Below are positions 14,701 through 23,621 of a DNA stretch of 64,000 bases, in pieces (positions within the stretch are counted from its first letter, which is position 1; each line of letters begins with the position of its first letter). A program made the translations under genes and the position numbers. The notes beneath the pieces were generated by a model. It searched no databases. It was not told where the DNA came from and was given only the letters and a program-made list of their open reading frames with translations. Source of the stretch: Oryzias latipes (Eukaryota; Chordata; Actinopteri; Beloniformes; Adrianichthyidae); contig NC_019867.2 of assembly GCF_002234675.1 (NCBI RefSeq), positions 28,075,166 through 28,139,165 of the forward strand, read 5' to 3'.

Positions 14701-16093
14701 TTTTAACTGCTAATTTATCCTATTAGTTTTAGTATAGGCTATTATGTATTTATTTTCATTGTATGCATCTTATTCTGAATTTTATGTTTTTATATAAATC
14801 TTACGTCTTTAATTTTAGTATCTTATCATGATTTTAGCCCCAGTGTTTCTTGTTGGGATCTTTTCCTCCACGGCTTGCCAGCCTGGTCAGTGGTTGTTGC
14901 TGCAGTTGTCGCACTTCCTGGGGCAGCTGGGGTCTAACTTTGCAGCTTCACGGCTGTGAAGTGGACCCCAGTGTTGTCCCAGTTTGGGTGGGCGCTGTGG
15001 CGATGCTCCCGTGGCCGGGCTGGCTCCTGGTATGAAAGGATTCCCAAATACTGTTTCCTCACAGGAGAGCCAAGCCTTATTTTTTTGTTTGTTTCCTTAT
15101 TTATTTTTTAATTTTTTTATTTATTTATTTAAAGTTACATAGTCTTTATTCTTGGTCCGTGGGGGCCATGGGTCATATGTTTTAACGGAGGGGAGTGGGA
15201 AGGGTGAAGGGTGGGTTGGGTTTTTACTGTAATATTGTGTGTTTCCTGTTTTTAATGTTAAAGCACTTCGAACTGCATGAAATGCATGAGAAGCGCTATT
15301 TTATAAATAAAGTTTGATTTAGTTAACGTTTAGCGGTGCAACAAAAACGTTGACCAATATTGGAGCTACCCAGCTGTACAGTTTTAGCTTTCCAAATGCA
15401 TTTATTCGTCTGCTTCTGATTTGCAACTATTTGAATAAAGAAATTTTAGGAAATACAATTATGAGCTTAATTTACTTTACATATGTCCTCCATCCTCAGA
15501 AAAATGCTGCAAATACATGTTAAAACAGCATTTTCAGTGGAGTGGGTCTTCACTGTGAGAGTCCACCTGTTATTGCTGCTGCATGCGGTGTCCTCCTCAA
15601 CACACAGATGTTGTGTCCTTGTGTTTCTGCATGTAGACGGCTGATCCTGAAACACATTTGGTTTTATCTCCATGCAAAAACAAGTTGAGATGCCACATAA
15701 TAATCACTGTTTGCTGACGCAATACTGTAGAAAACACAAATGACTTTTCCCTTCCTGCATGTTCTTTTGCAAAAATAGGAAGATCCTGCATTGATACCCA
15801 GCGAGTTGGAATATAGCAATGTACTTTAAATGGAACTAAATGAATAATGACGTAGCCCTGTGTTAACCTCCTGACGTTTTTAAAAGTTCATTGATAGCAG
15901 CTGTGATACACTGGAGAAGGCAGCCCACCAACAGAACAATTCTAAGTTTTTGTTGCTTCCTGGATCCTCGAGACCCCGTTGGACGCACCTCCGGCCCGCC
16001 GTCAAACATCTTCTCGAACAGGCTGGGTCCGGCGGATTGGACTTTCTTCGCGTTGCAAAGCGGTTCCTCGCCCTCCGTTCCTTCCTGCTGCAT
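627..16093 (-). CDS. ccdc180: ccdc180, coiled-coil domain protein 180 (3' end beyond window)
   Basis: Long coiled-coil protein recognised from memory of vertebrate CCDC180. Matching stretches include ERIGFLTPPAVHRLF plus ALIANRRCAARVEL (DUF4455-type region), SEGGDFAPEELKTIQ, and SNLQQTSINSSLEKLRS. Exons, 5' to 3': 15989-16093, 15567-15646, 14048-14111, 13831-13932, 13300-13419, 12911-13021, 12277-12372, 12040-12203, 11783-11890, 11625-11704, 11465-11553, 10776-10895, 10535-10708, 9209-9324, 8641-8767, 8320-8484, 7774-7955, 7530-7699, 7245-7425, 6639-6785, 6420-6564, 4223-4339, 2741-2818, 1828-1911, 627-787. All have AG/GT borders and phases agree at every junction, giving about 1028 codons. 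The last exon ends in phase 2 before a GT, so the gene continues left of base 1. The molecular function of the family is poorly known. The first two exons are the least certain part, supported mainly by phase and donor strength. Confidence 0.9.
788..1827. other. ccdc180 intron 24, no other feature seen
   Basis: About 1 kb of AT-rich intron with a short CA run near 1518-1531. No coding signal or repeat I can name. Confidence 0.5.
2819..4222. other. ccdc180 intron 22, mostly featureless
   Basis: AT-rich intron. The stretch 3200-3680 on the plus strand is open in two overlapping frames, but the residue composition (long Phe/Leu/Ser strings) and absence of homologous motifs argue against a gene. 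A fragment of the CCCACTC repeat family lies at about 3990-4175. Confidence 0.5.
3990..4175. repeat. CCCACTC/TTAA repeat family, fragment a
   Basis: Contains the family's signature segments: TTCATCTGCTTCAGATTCAC, ACTCAGAAATGCAATTATGA and TGTCCTCCATCATGAGAAAA-like sequence. The same order is seen at 11008-11350 (opposite orientation), 15395-15500, 43620-43740 and 58360-58460 (opposite). Confidence 0.6.
4598..6044 (-). mobile_element. GC-rich retroposed module, 5'-truncated, with 17-bp target-site duplication
   Basis: A poly-T run (to 4610) at the low-coordinate end is a poly(A) tail on the minus strand. The insert is flanked by perfect 17-bp direct repeats, ATCTAAGCGCTCTTTTT, at 4581-4597 and 6045-6061, the signature of target-primed reverse transcription. 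On the minus strand the element reads: CA-rich start, about 800 bases of very G-rich non-coding sequence, a pyrimidine-rich stretch, and a conserved 3' end (TCAGCTCTCATCTGTCTG, then CAGCTGTTGGACAGGACAAG) before the A tail. The same 3' end occurs at 21910-22004 and 62850-62930. It sits in ccdc180 intron 21. Long open frames here are composition artefacts. Confidence 0.85.
6786..6825. repeat. (CA)n microsatellite
   Basis: A run of CA dinucleotides immediately upstream of the acceptor of ccdc180 exon 6639-6785, where on the minus strand (TG)n runs into the splice acceptor. Confidence 0.8.
9209..14111 (-). CDS. ccdc180: ccdc180 N-terminal coiled-coil block (DUF4455-like)
   Basis: Twelve exons (numbers 3-14) encode about residues 62-509: an acidic start (KPEEDIDEVTRLPDS), then long stretches rich in Leu, Glu, Gln and Arg with heptad spacing. 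The conserved core is the segment AILRLHCHMVERIGFLTPPA followed by LNIALIANRRCAARVELDL. Downstream are SEEQVNDIVTSQLLPLIRQR and the KEKLEQHLDDLKCSLQQRTE helix. These align well by eye with the first half of mammalian CCDC180. No catalytic motif is visible. Exon 11625-11704 was placed by phase: its acceptor TTTCAG|CTCTTTGG is the only one that keeps VSDWFKQLTSLNSQL in frame with both neighbours. Confidence 0.85.
9325..10534. other. ccdc180 intron 13, no recognised feature
   Basis: The stretch 9830-10460 is less AT-rich than its surroundings and open on the plus strand, but I recognise no protein or repeat family in it. Confidence 0.4.
11008..11350. repeat. CCCACTC/TTAA repeat family, copy b
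   Basis: Runs from TTTTTCTGATGATGGAGGA to GATGGGAGTGGGTCT. It includes the GGCGGACCACAAGCTCC and CTCTGCTCCATTCTGATGCA segments also seen at 48713-48780. It lies in ccdc180 intron 11. Confidence 0.65.
12774..12805. repeat. (CAT)n microsatellite
   Basis: About ten tandem CAT units in ccdc180 intron 6. Confidence 0.9.
13434..13449. repeat. poly-G run
   Basis: About 16 consecutive G on the plus strand, just upstream (in gene sense) of the acceptor of ccdc180 exon 13300-13419. Confidence 0.8.
13625..13712 (-). repeat. tRNA-like relic
   Basis: The minus strand reads GGGTGGCTGGGTAGCTCGGT TGGTA, an excellent tRNA A-box. The following T-arm-like hairpin (CAGGG, seven-base loop, CCCTG) has its B-box in the opposite orientation. 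It cannot fold as a normal tRNA and is best seen as a SINE or tRNA relic. Confidence 0.4.
14187..15550. mobile_element. CCCACTC/TTAA repeat (copy c) interrupted by an L2 LINE
   Basis: Left part 14187-14370 begins TTAAAGTCCCACTCCAATCA and contains CAAAGCGTTCCCAGTG. Right part about 15330-15550 ends GTGGAGTGGGTCTT. The ends form imperfect inverted repeats (AAGNCCCACTC). The middle is the L2 LINE described separately. It fills ccdc180 intron 2 and stops only about 16 bases from the donor of exon 2 at 15567. Confidence 0.7.
14371..15325 (+). mobile_element. L2-like LINE, 3' end of the reverse transcriptase ORF plus 3' UTR
   Basis: The plus strand encodes an L2-type C-terminus: WLPVHFRIDFKILSIIYKCF, then after a frameshift LRSSGAGLLVVPKVRTKTYG, SFCHYGPRLWNGLPENLRAA and EVFKKRLKTHLFNLAFT (stop at 14698-14700). 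The 3' UTR ends with GCGCTATTTTATAAATAAAG, typical of fish L2 tails. It is 5'-truncated, carries stops and shifts, and is inactive. Confidence 0.85.
15567..16093 (-). CDS. ccdc180: ccdc180 exons 1 and 2 (N-terminus, inferred)
   Basis: Exon 3 (14048-14111) has no in-frame ATG and needs a phase-2 donor upstream. The chain that fits starts at the ATG at 16093 (MQQEGTEGEEPLC...). It runs to a strong donor (GAG|GTGCGT) at 15989 in phase 0, joins an acceptor at 15646 (GAT CAG), and ends at 15567 in phase 2 (AAC AG|GTGGAC). Read through, this gives a continuous frame into VHPLHYKPEEDIDEV of exon 3. An alternative is that exon 2 itself carries the start, at an ATG at 15673 (MEIKPN). The sequence around 15950-16160 is richer in CpG than its surroundings, as expected for a promoter and first exon. 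Confidence 0.6.
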
Positions 16094-17135
16094 TTGCTTG
16101 GTGTCACCTGCGGCGTTTCGGTTACCGTGACAACGTGTCACGAAGCTTGACAGGCGGCTCCGGTGAGGCGTTCGCTGTCCTTCCAATAAAATCGTTCACA
16201 TTCCTCAAAAGCTAGTTGTTGTTGTTGTTGTTTTGTGTTGTCCCAATTCAGAATTGCACCTGTGAACAGAAATCACGTGGAGTCCAATTCTTCCCCGTAA
16301 GTGCTAAAAGTATAGTAAACTTTTTTAGTTTGTTTTAAATCTTACTAGGAAGGAATTGAATTTTTTAAAAAGCAAGTGCTTCATGTTACATTCAGAATTT
16401 CATGTGGTGTTTGTGGTGTTCATCATAGAAAAAATGGCTTTGAGTGTGAGCCTTTGCACAGCAGATTTTCTGTTTTCTTTGTCTGAGTTTCAATACTTGG
16501 GTAATAATATTTTTGGACCTGACAGCTTGTGAGCAATCCTGAAAGTGAAAACCAAATGAAATTAAGTCTTCATTGTTAATACTTTGGAGCTTTTATTTTT
16601 TTTTCACGTGTGCATGTAGATCATTTTAGAGTTTGGTCTTATATGTGTGTTTGATATTAGCAAATGTTTCTGTATTGTGCAACCGAATGTGAATTTCTGT
16701 AAATTGAAAAATGTGCAATGAAGTTTATTTAGAAAAAGAAAAAGTAGATCCTTTTTTGTGGCTACGCAATGCTAAATCCATGTCCATGTACGATTATATA
16801 TACATTAGGGACGTCTTTAGATGAAAAGAAAGAGAAAAAATTGCAGGATCATTTCATGGGAATGGAAACATTTTGCTCTTTGTCTCCCTCCTGAACGAAG
16901 GGGCCCGCGCTGTCATCTCTGTGGACCGACTCTATGTGAATGGACAGCTCCACCGCGACCCAAACGTCACTCCCTGGCTCTGCTAAACCAGATATGTATC
17001 CACACCCTTTACACTCTCTGCACATGTGTCAGTTTATGCTTATATTTGACACACTGGGCATAACTCACGGGGCATAAAGGTTTTCCACTTTAGGTAAAAT
17101 CACCACCAGTCTCCTCAGCAGCTTCAAACCTGTTT
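16094..17135. other. ccdc180 upstream region / intergenic
   Basis: The first 100 bases upstream of the proposed ccdc180 start are CpG-containing and probably promoter or 5' UTR. A (GTT)n run lies at 16214-16232. The rest is AT-rich with no recognised gene or repeat. Confidence 0.5.
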
Positions 17136-19816
17136 ATGATAGGTTTGTTCTGTTTCTACCCTCCCTGTTTTCTTAGTTATCCCCCCCTCTGCACTCCTTT
17201 CCCTTTTTTCTTTTTTCACACACTATTCCCTCCCCCTCACCTAAGCTGCCACATAACCCAGCCACTCTACAATAGTACTGATCTGCACAACACACTCAGA
17301 CACTCAGCATGTCCAGCATTACATCACATGCACTGTACATTACACATTAAGCCTCATAGCAACATCAAGCACACAATTATGTGTACATATATACTCATTT
17401 TTGCCTCCATCAATAACATACAGTTTCTAGCATTCACCTCAACAGCAGCATGTCCACCCTAAGGTTAGTTACTTGGAATGTGCACGGAGCTGGAACCAGA
17501 GAGAAGAGACTGAAAATAATGAGCAAATTAAAAGACCTCAAAACTCATTTTGCGTTTCTTCAAGAAACTCATATGTCTAATTCCTCAGTGAATATTCTCG
17601 CCACAGCAGATTTTCCCAACGTATATTCAGCCTGTTATAATTCTAGACAGAGAGGAGTAACAATTATGATAAATAGGGAAATTAAATTCACAGAAACTAG
17701 TACAGTCATAGACCCAGAAGGAAGATTTATAATAGTCACTCTTTCCACTCAAAATATGCAGCTGTGTTTAGCTAATGTGTACGCCCCCAATGTAGATGAC
17801 CCTAAATTCTTTCATTCCTTCTTCTCTGCGCTATCTGAACATACAGACAAATCGCTAATCATTGCAGGTGACTTCAACATGTGTTTAGACCCAGAGATGG
17901 ATAGGCTAAATAACACAGGAAATCTTAGAATCTGGCAATCCACAAACACTGTTAAACAGTACATGGAGGATTTTGGTCTTTGTGATGTTTGGCGTTTATT
18001 CCACCCCACGAAAAGAACTTATACCTTTTTCTCCACAGTTCATCAATCATACTCCAGGCTAGATTATTTCTTGGTTAACAGCTCCTTGTTGAGCATAGCT
18101 ACGGAAGCACAGATCCACCCCATTACTATCAGCGACCACGCACCAGTTTCCCTGACTCTTAAAAACAAAACATCACCACCTTCATTAAGGAGCTGGAGGT
18201 TCAATACATCGTTGCTCAGAGACCCTAACTTTATAGATTTCTTTGCTAAAGAATGGTCCTCATATCTTCAAAATAATGACCACCCAGGTATTTCCTCGTG
18301 CCTTTTATGGGAGGCCGGGAAAGCAGTCATGAGAGGAAAAATAATCGCCTTCTCATCGCACAAAAAAAGAAAAGAAAACTCTAAACTAGTGGATTTAGAG
18401 CAAAAAATCAGACTGTTAGAGGAAACCTACAGCAACTCTCCGGACGAACAAACTTTACAACAAATAAGGAAAGTAAGAATCGAATTAAATGAAATAACTA
18501 ATCAAAGAACACAGTTTTTATTACAGACACTACGCCTGGAGAGGTTTGATCACAGTAATAAATCTGGGAAATATTTGGCAAGTCAACTCAAAATAAACAA
18601 AGAGAAGACAACTATTTCATCAGTCATAGACTTAACAGGAAATGCAACACATGATCCAGCTGCAATAAATTCAGTTTTTAAAAACTTTTACCAATCTCTC
18701 TACTCATCCCAAATTAATCCTTCTGACAATGACATCAACAGTTTTCTCAATAGCATAGATTTGCCTAGACCAACAGAGGAACAAATCACAGCTCTGGAGT
18801 CCCCTCCTACTGAAGAAGAGCTACATAAAGCATTAACCAACATGCCTAGTAAAAAAGCCCCAGGACCAGAAGGCTTTCCAGCAGAATTTTATAAAGAGTT
18901 TTGGCAAATCTTAGCTCCCATTTTTCTCAGAATGACAATAGAAATTAAGGACAACAATTATCTACCTCCAAATATGAATTCTGCTAATATAATCTTACTT
19001 CTGAAACCTGGGAAAGATCCCACATCACCATCTAGCTATCGACCCATATCGCTGATTAATGCAGATCTTAAAATAATCTGCAAAGCTTTGGCGGGAAGGC
19101 TGGAGAAGGTAGTTCCCTCTCTAATACATCCTGACCAAAGAGGTTTTATAAAGGGTAGACATTCATCTACCAACATGCGCAGATTAATCAACCTCATAGA
19201 TTATACAACCATCAACAACCGAGAAGCAACCATTTTGTCACTGGACGCAGAAAAGGCATTTGATCGGGTAGACTGGAAATTTTTAATAGCCACCCTGAAC
19301 AAATTTGGCTTTGGAAAATCATTTAATAACTGGATTAAAATACTATATGCCTCTCCTAATGCTCGTATCAGAACAAATGATCAAACATCTCCAAGCTTTA
19401 ATTTACAAAGAAGAACCAGACAAGGCTGTCCACTATCTCCGTCTTTATTTGCGCTATTTATTGAACCTCTAGCTGCTGCTATTAGGCAAAGTCGAGACAT
19501 TGAAGGCATTCAAACCAAAAACTTAGAACACAAAATAAGTCTTTATGCAGATGATGTTTTACTATTTAGTCCAAATTCACAATCTTCCATCTGCCAAATC
19601 ATCTCCCTAATTAATAGATTTTCCTCAGTTTCAGAATACTCCATAAACTGGTCTAAAAGCACAATTCTACCAATTAATTGCAATTATCTAAATCCGTCAT
19701 CTATTAAAATACAAACAGGCAACATAAAGTACAAATATCTCCTCTAGGCTTTCTGATCTACTCAAGCTAAACCACACCCAACTACTTAAAACAACCGAGG
19801 CTGATCTCACTAGATG
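17136..19816 (+). mobile_element. Tx1/L1-like LINE: endonuclease and reverse transcriptase ORF2 (truncated)
   Basis: The ORF from 17450 to 19747 encodes 765 residues. The N-terminal apurinic endonuclease shows TWNVHGAG, FLQETHMS, ANVYAPNVD, IAGDFNM, SRLDYFLV and SDHAPV. The reverse transcriptase shows KKAPGPEGFPAEFYKEFW, SYRPISLIN, HPDQRGFIKGR, SLDAEKAFDRVDW, RQGCPLSPSLFALFIEPL and the catalytic YADDVLLF. After KYKYL a frameshift breaks the frame; the other frame continues as DLLKLNHTQLLKTTEADLTR until about 19816. There the sequence switches abruptly to the G-rich module. The thumb-to-C-terminus part is missing, so this copy is dead. Its 5' boundary near 17136 is approximate. Confidence 0.9.
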
Positions 19817-21970
19817 TCTGCCCATGGCCGGTGTTTCGCCCGTGGCCGGTAGTTGGTGCGTGGCCTGGCCCCCCGGGGGTCGACGCCGCAGTCACAGCAG
19901 GGGTTAATGGGTTCACTTGGGTGGGTTTATTTCATTATTATTATTATTATTATTATTATATTAATTATTTTATTATTATTATTGTTATTATTATTATTAT
20001 TTTATTATTAATTTATTTTGGGGGGGGCAGTGTGCTAGTCCTTAGGGGGGCCAGGGTATGAATGGTGGGGCTGGACCCCCTGCCCCTCCGTTCTGGCGCG
20101 GGGGCCCTTCCTTGCTGGCTGTCTCTCGGCGCCGCGAGGCTCTGGCCTCCAACTGCGGCTGGCTTGCCGTTTCTGGCTGCCCGGCCGCTCTGGGAGGGGG
20201 GGGCGCCTACCGCGGCCGGCTGGGGGGCCGGTCGCTCGGGGGAGACTTCTCCCCCGGTTGTGCCCATCCGCCCGCTCCTCCCCGCTCTCACCCAAACAAA
20301 TATTGCACACAGGCACATAGGGCCCCGGGATCTGGATGGGAGGGGTATGCTGGCGGGGCTCACTGGGGATACCCCTCTCTGGGTTCTCGTTGGCACCCGC
20401 CCTCCTCCCCGCTTTTTACTTGCATATTAGACACTCTGATTCATCTAGGGCCTTGTGGAGAGGGTCTGGTGGAGGGGGGTACGGTGAAACATCCGTGCTC
20501 ACCTTTCACTGGCCCCCACCACAATTTTAACTTCCTCTGTAGACACACACACTCCATGCTAGCAGCACATACACAGCAAATACCACTCACAGAGGGACTC
20601 CGGAGTGGGGGGCTTTGCGGCTTGGCAGCGGTGGAGCCCCCCACACTGGTGACCTCCTATTTTACCTGCAGCACACACACAGCACTCCCACACCTTATAC
20701 ATGGGTGGGGTCGGGGGGGGGCGGCCGGTCTTCACCCGCCTGGTCCTCTCAGGGCGGCCGGGCCTATGGGTATCCTGTCGGCTGCGGGAAGGGTCGGGCA
20801 TGCGACGCTGGGGGTCGGCCGGCTGGGGGGGGGGGGGTTACTGCGTGGCGGCGGGGGTAGGGAGGGTAACCAGATGATTGTGAGTATGTGTGTGTGAGTG
20901 CATGGGTAGGACGGACCTGGGGGCTGGCTCGCTGGGACCCTCTGGGGCTTTCCCTCCCCATCACAGAGAGGGGAGGGCACTGAGAGGGTTGGGGAGGGGG
21001 GCTCAGATATTATGGCGGGGGGGGGGGGGGGGGGGTTGTAGTGCGTAGGGTTTTTAGGGTTATGGGGGGTGGCTGTGGGTGCGTGGCGATCCCTGGGTTG
21101 CTAAGGTCGCGGGCCTGGGCTGGCTTGCGGAGACGGGGCGCCAGTCGGGTGGTGGCCGGCTCATGGGTTCCGGGGGCCCTGGCTTCGTCCCTGGCCTTTG
21201 TCTCGGTGTCCGGCGCCCGGTGGCCCCCATGGCTGCCGCCTGGTACGGCTAAGCGCTCCTGTCTTGTGGCCTGGGGGCCGGACACTGGGTTCGCTTGTGC
21301 CTCTGGGCATTGGGGGGGCCCCTGTAGGGGGGCCCTCTCTGTGCCTGGCTGGTGGGGTGGGCGGTCCCCTCCTCCTCCCCTCCCGGGCTGCCTGGGTCCG
21401 GATGCTGGGGGGGCTTCTGGCCTGGGGGGCTCTCCTCCCCTCTCCTGGTCTGGCTGGTCTGGCTGGGTAGGATCTGGTTCCCCTTATGAACACACGGTTC
21501 ACGTCGGCAGCATGCATGTATCTCCACCCCCACGTGCACGTGCACACTGCCACACTGCTCCCTGTCTGCTTCATCCCTCCTCCTTACCTACAGTGTATTG
21601 ATGGACAGATTTTTTTTTCGCTCATCTTAGTGTCAGATTTTCACCTTTGATGTAACATTCGTCTTTCCAGCAGATCTGGTATAATTGTTACAGCTTAAAA
21701 TAATAACTTATTCAAATCAGTGCTTGTATCCCCCACCTTTTCACCTTTCTTCCTTTTACTCTCTTCCACCCTCCCCTCACATTCTTCCCCTCTCCCTCCC
21801 CACACACACTAAATGTAACAAATAAATAAAAAATAATACGACAAAAAGGGGTTTATACAAATCTACACTTCAGTTTCTTGAAGCCATATAACCTCTTTTT
21901 GTGATAGTAAAACCTGTCCAACACAAAAAGCCTTCAGCTCTAATCTGTTTGCTCAGCTGTTGGACAGAAC

Positions 21971-22004
<34 letters not shown>
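19817..22004 (+). mobile_element. G-rich retroposed module fused to the LINE, with poly(A) tail
   Basis: Starts after the LINE frame ends and runs through an ATT microsatellite (19932-20023), a G-rich stretch with runs of 5-20 G (20024-21480), a pyrimidine-rich stretch (21720-21810), and the shared 3' end (AGCTCTAATCTGTTTGCTCA, CAGCTGTTGGACAGAACAAG), then 30 A residues (21975-22004). The 3' end matches those at 4611 (minus) and 62900 (plus). No protein motif is visible; the open frames of up to 279 codons overlap in many frames and reflect base composition. A different LINE tail (22073-22929) of the same Tx1/L1 type does not end like this, so the module is not simply the LINE's own 3' UTR. 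Confidence 0.7.
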
Positions 22005-22008
<4 letters not shown>

Positions 22009-23135
22009 GAGGCCTTGTGGTAAAGTGTTCGCCCAGAGACTGGAAGGGCGTGAGCTAACATCCAGGCCGAGTTGCTAAACAGTTGAACCGCAAAATCAGA
22101 GCTTTTTTCCAAGGTAATTTGGTTTCTGTTCCATCAGCTACCTTTTATTGGGCTAATTTCACTTCTAACATTGAATGGGAAAAAAGTCATGTCTTTACCA
22201 CAAAAATACTTCTTAACAAATAAAGTCAAAGAAATCTCTTTTAAACTCCTACACAGATTTTATCTAGCAAAACATTATTTAACAAAATTTAAGGCTGACA
22301 TAAACACCAGCTGTACTTTCTGCCAGAAACAACCTGAAGCCTGCTCTCATTTATTCTGGTCTTGTGAATTCACATACAAATTTTGGAAAAACATCCATAA
22401 ATTTATCCCCAACTCTATCCTTGTTGATATATAACTTTATTATAAAAACGTACTATTTGGTTTTCATAGTTTTGATGTCAAAGAGCGTGATGCTTTCTTT
22501 TGTATAAACATGTTGTTATTTATGGCTAAATTTCATATTCACAAAAGCAAATTTTCCAATGAAAAACCTGATTTCCTTGTGTTCAAACTGGAACTGCAGC
22601 AATATTTAAACTAAATTTCAGCTTCAAAAAATACAAAAGCTCAAAAAACAAGTAACATTTGTAAATCTTTTGGAATAATGACATAAGTTTACTCTCGCAT
22701 TTTCTCTTTTTATTTTTAAGTTTATCTATTTTTTTCTATGTTTAGTTCTATTTTCTTTCTTTATTTTTATTTTTTATTCCCTTTTGTGATTGTTACTAAT
22801 AATTAGAATATTCCTAAGGATGTAACACGTTTATTCTGTATTCAGAATTGTAATGTACATTATATGTGCATAATTGTTACATTTTTTTGTTCTGTATGTT
22901 GCAATTGTTCAATAAAAAATAATAAAAAAATCCAGGCCGAGTCATACCAAAGACTCTAAAAAAGGGACCCAATGCCTCCTGCTTGACATTCAGCATTGGG
23001 GGGTTGAATTGTGGGGGTTAAATCACCAAACAGAACGCAGCAGTGATTGCAACTCACCGCTTCCCCAGAGGATGGGTCACATCCAGAGAACATATTTCAC
23101 ACAACTAGGTACGTGACAACTAATTAGACTTAAAC
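22005..23135 (+). mobile_element. tRNA-derived SINE interrupted by a LINE tail
   Basis: The SINE head (GAGGCCTTGTGGTAAAGTGT, CGCCCAGAGACTGGAAGGGC) runs to 22072. It resumes at 22930 with CCGAGTCATACCAAAGACTC, GGACCCAATGCCTCCTGCTT, TTAAATCACCAAACAGAACG and the fish SINE 3' part (GGATGGGTCACATCCAGAGA, ATTTCACACAACTAGGT). The two parts join seamlessly once the LINE insert and one copy of its target duplication are ignored. Confidence 0.75.
22073..22929 (+). mobile_element. 5'-truncated Tx1/L1-like LINE tail with 13-bp target-site duplication
   Basis: Flanked by ATCCAGGCCGAGT at 22060-22072 and 22930-22942. It encodes the LINE C-terminus: KYFLTNKVKEISFKLLHRFY, LAKHYLTKFKADINTSCTFC and SHLFWSCEFTYKFWKN (the C-terminal CCHC-like part). 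An in-frame TAA follows, then LYYKNVLFGFHSFDVKERDA and FLVFKLELQQYLN. It ends in AATAAAAAATAATAAAAAAA. It is an independent insertion into the SINE, not the lost end of the LINE at 17136-19816. Confidence 0.85.
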
Positions 23136-23621
23136 TTACACCTCCTAATTTCTTTAGGCTTTTATTCTTATTCAGCAAATTTTCTTTTTTTGGGCCTTTG
23201 AGCCTTAATTTGCAGATAGTTCACAATTTCCAAAGCTTTTGTTTCCTCTAACAAACAGATTTTTGCACATTTTGATGAGACATGGAAGTTTTATTTTTTT
23301 AAAGAAGCCATAAAACACCATGTTTTTTTTTTATTTTATTTTCCTTTCTATATAGTGAAATTGTGTGGCAAACAGCATTCAATATTTCAATTTAACTAAA
23401 AAGCGATTCTGCACAGACTCTAAAAACTTCTTTCCGTTTTTCTTGCATCTTAAACTTATCAGATTTCCAGCATTTTAGAGAGTGCAAACTGGAGGTTCTG
23501 GTGTCCGGTTTCACAGTGATTGAGATCTTTTCATGATGTTTATTTAAATTTCAGGTTAGCCTCAGCATCAGTACAGTATGAATAGCTACAAGTATGCTGT
23601 CCAAGCTATTATCATAAGGTC
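23136..23621. other. card9 3' flank
   Basis: AT-rich 3' UTR and downstream region. A minus-strand AATAAA (plus TTTATT) at 23539-23544 lies about 78 bases past the card9 stop and is the best poly(A) signal. No other feature seen. Confidence 0.5.
23539..23544 (-). terminator. card9: card9 poly(A) signal AATAAA
   Basis: Canonical hexamer on the gene strand, about 78 bases downstream of the TGA at 23622-23624. Confidence 0.6.

Noticed and set aside
15863..16186. A separate 107-residue small membrane protein on the minus strand
   Set aside because: Its start is a TTG, not ATG, and a strong donor (GAG|GTGCGT) cuts the frame at 15989, where it fits as ccdc180 exon 1.
20013..21601. Open frames up to 279 codons in the 20-21.6 kb block
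   Set aside because: Same composition effect: G-rich sequence lacks stop codons by chance, and frames overlap on both strands.
22005..22072. Functional tRNA gene
   Set aside because: The tRNA-like head leads directly into the SINE body, so it is a SINE promoter relic.
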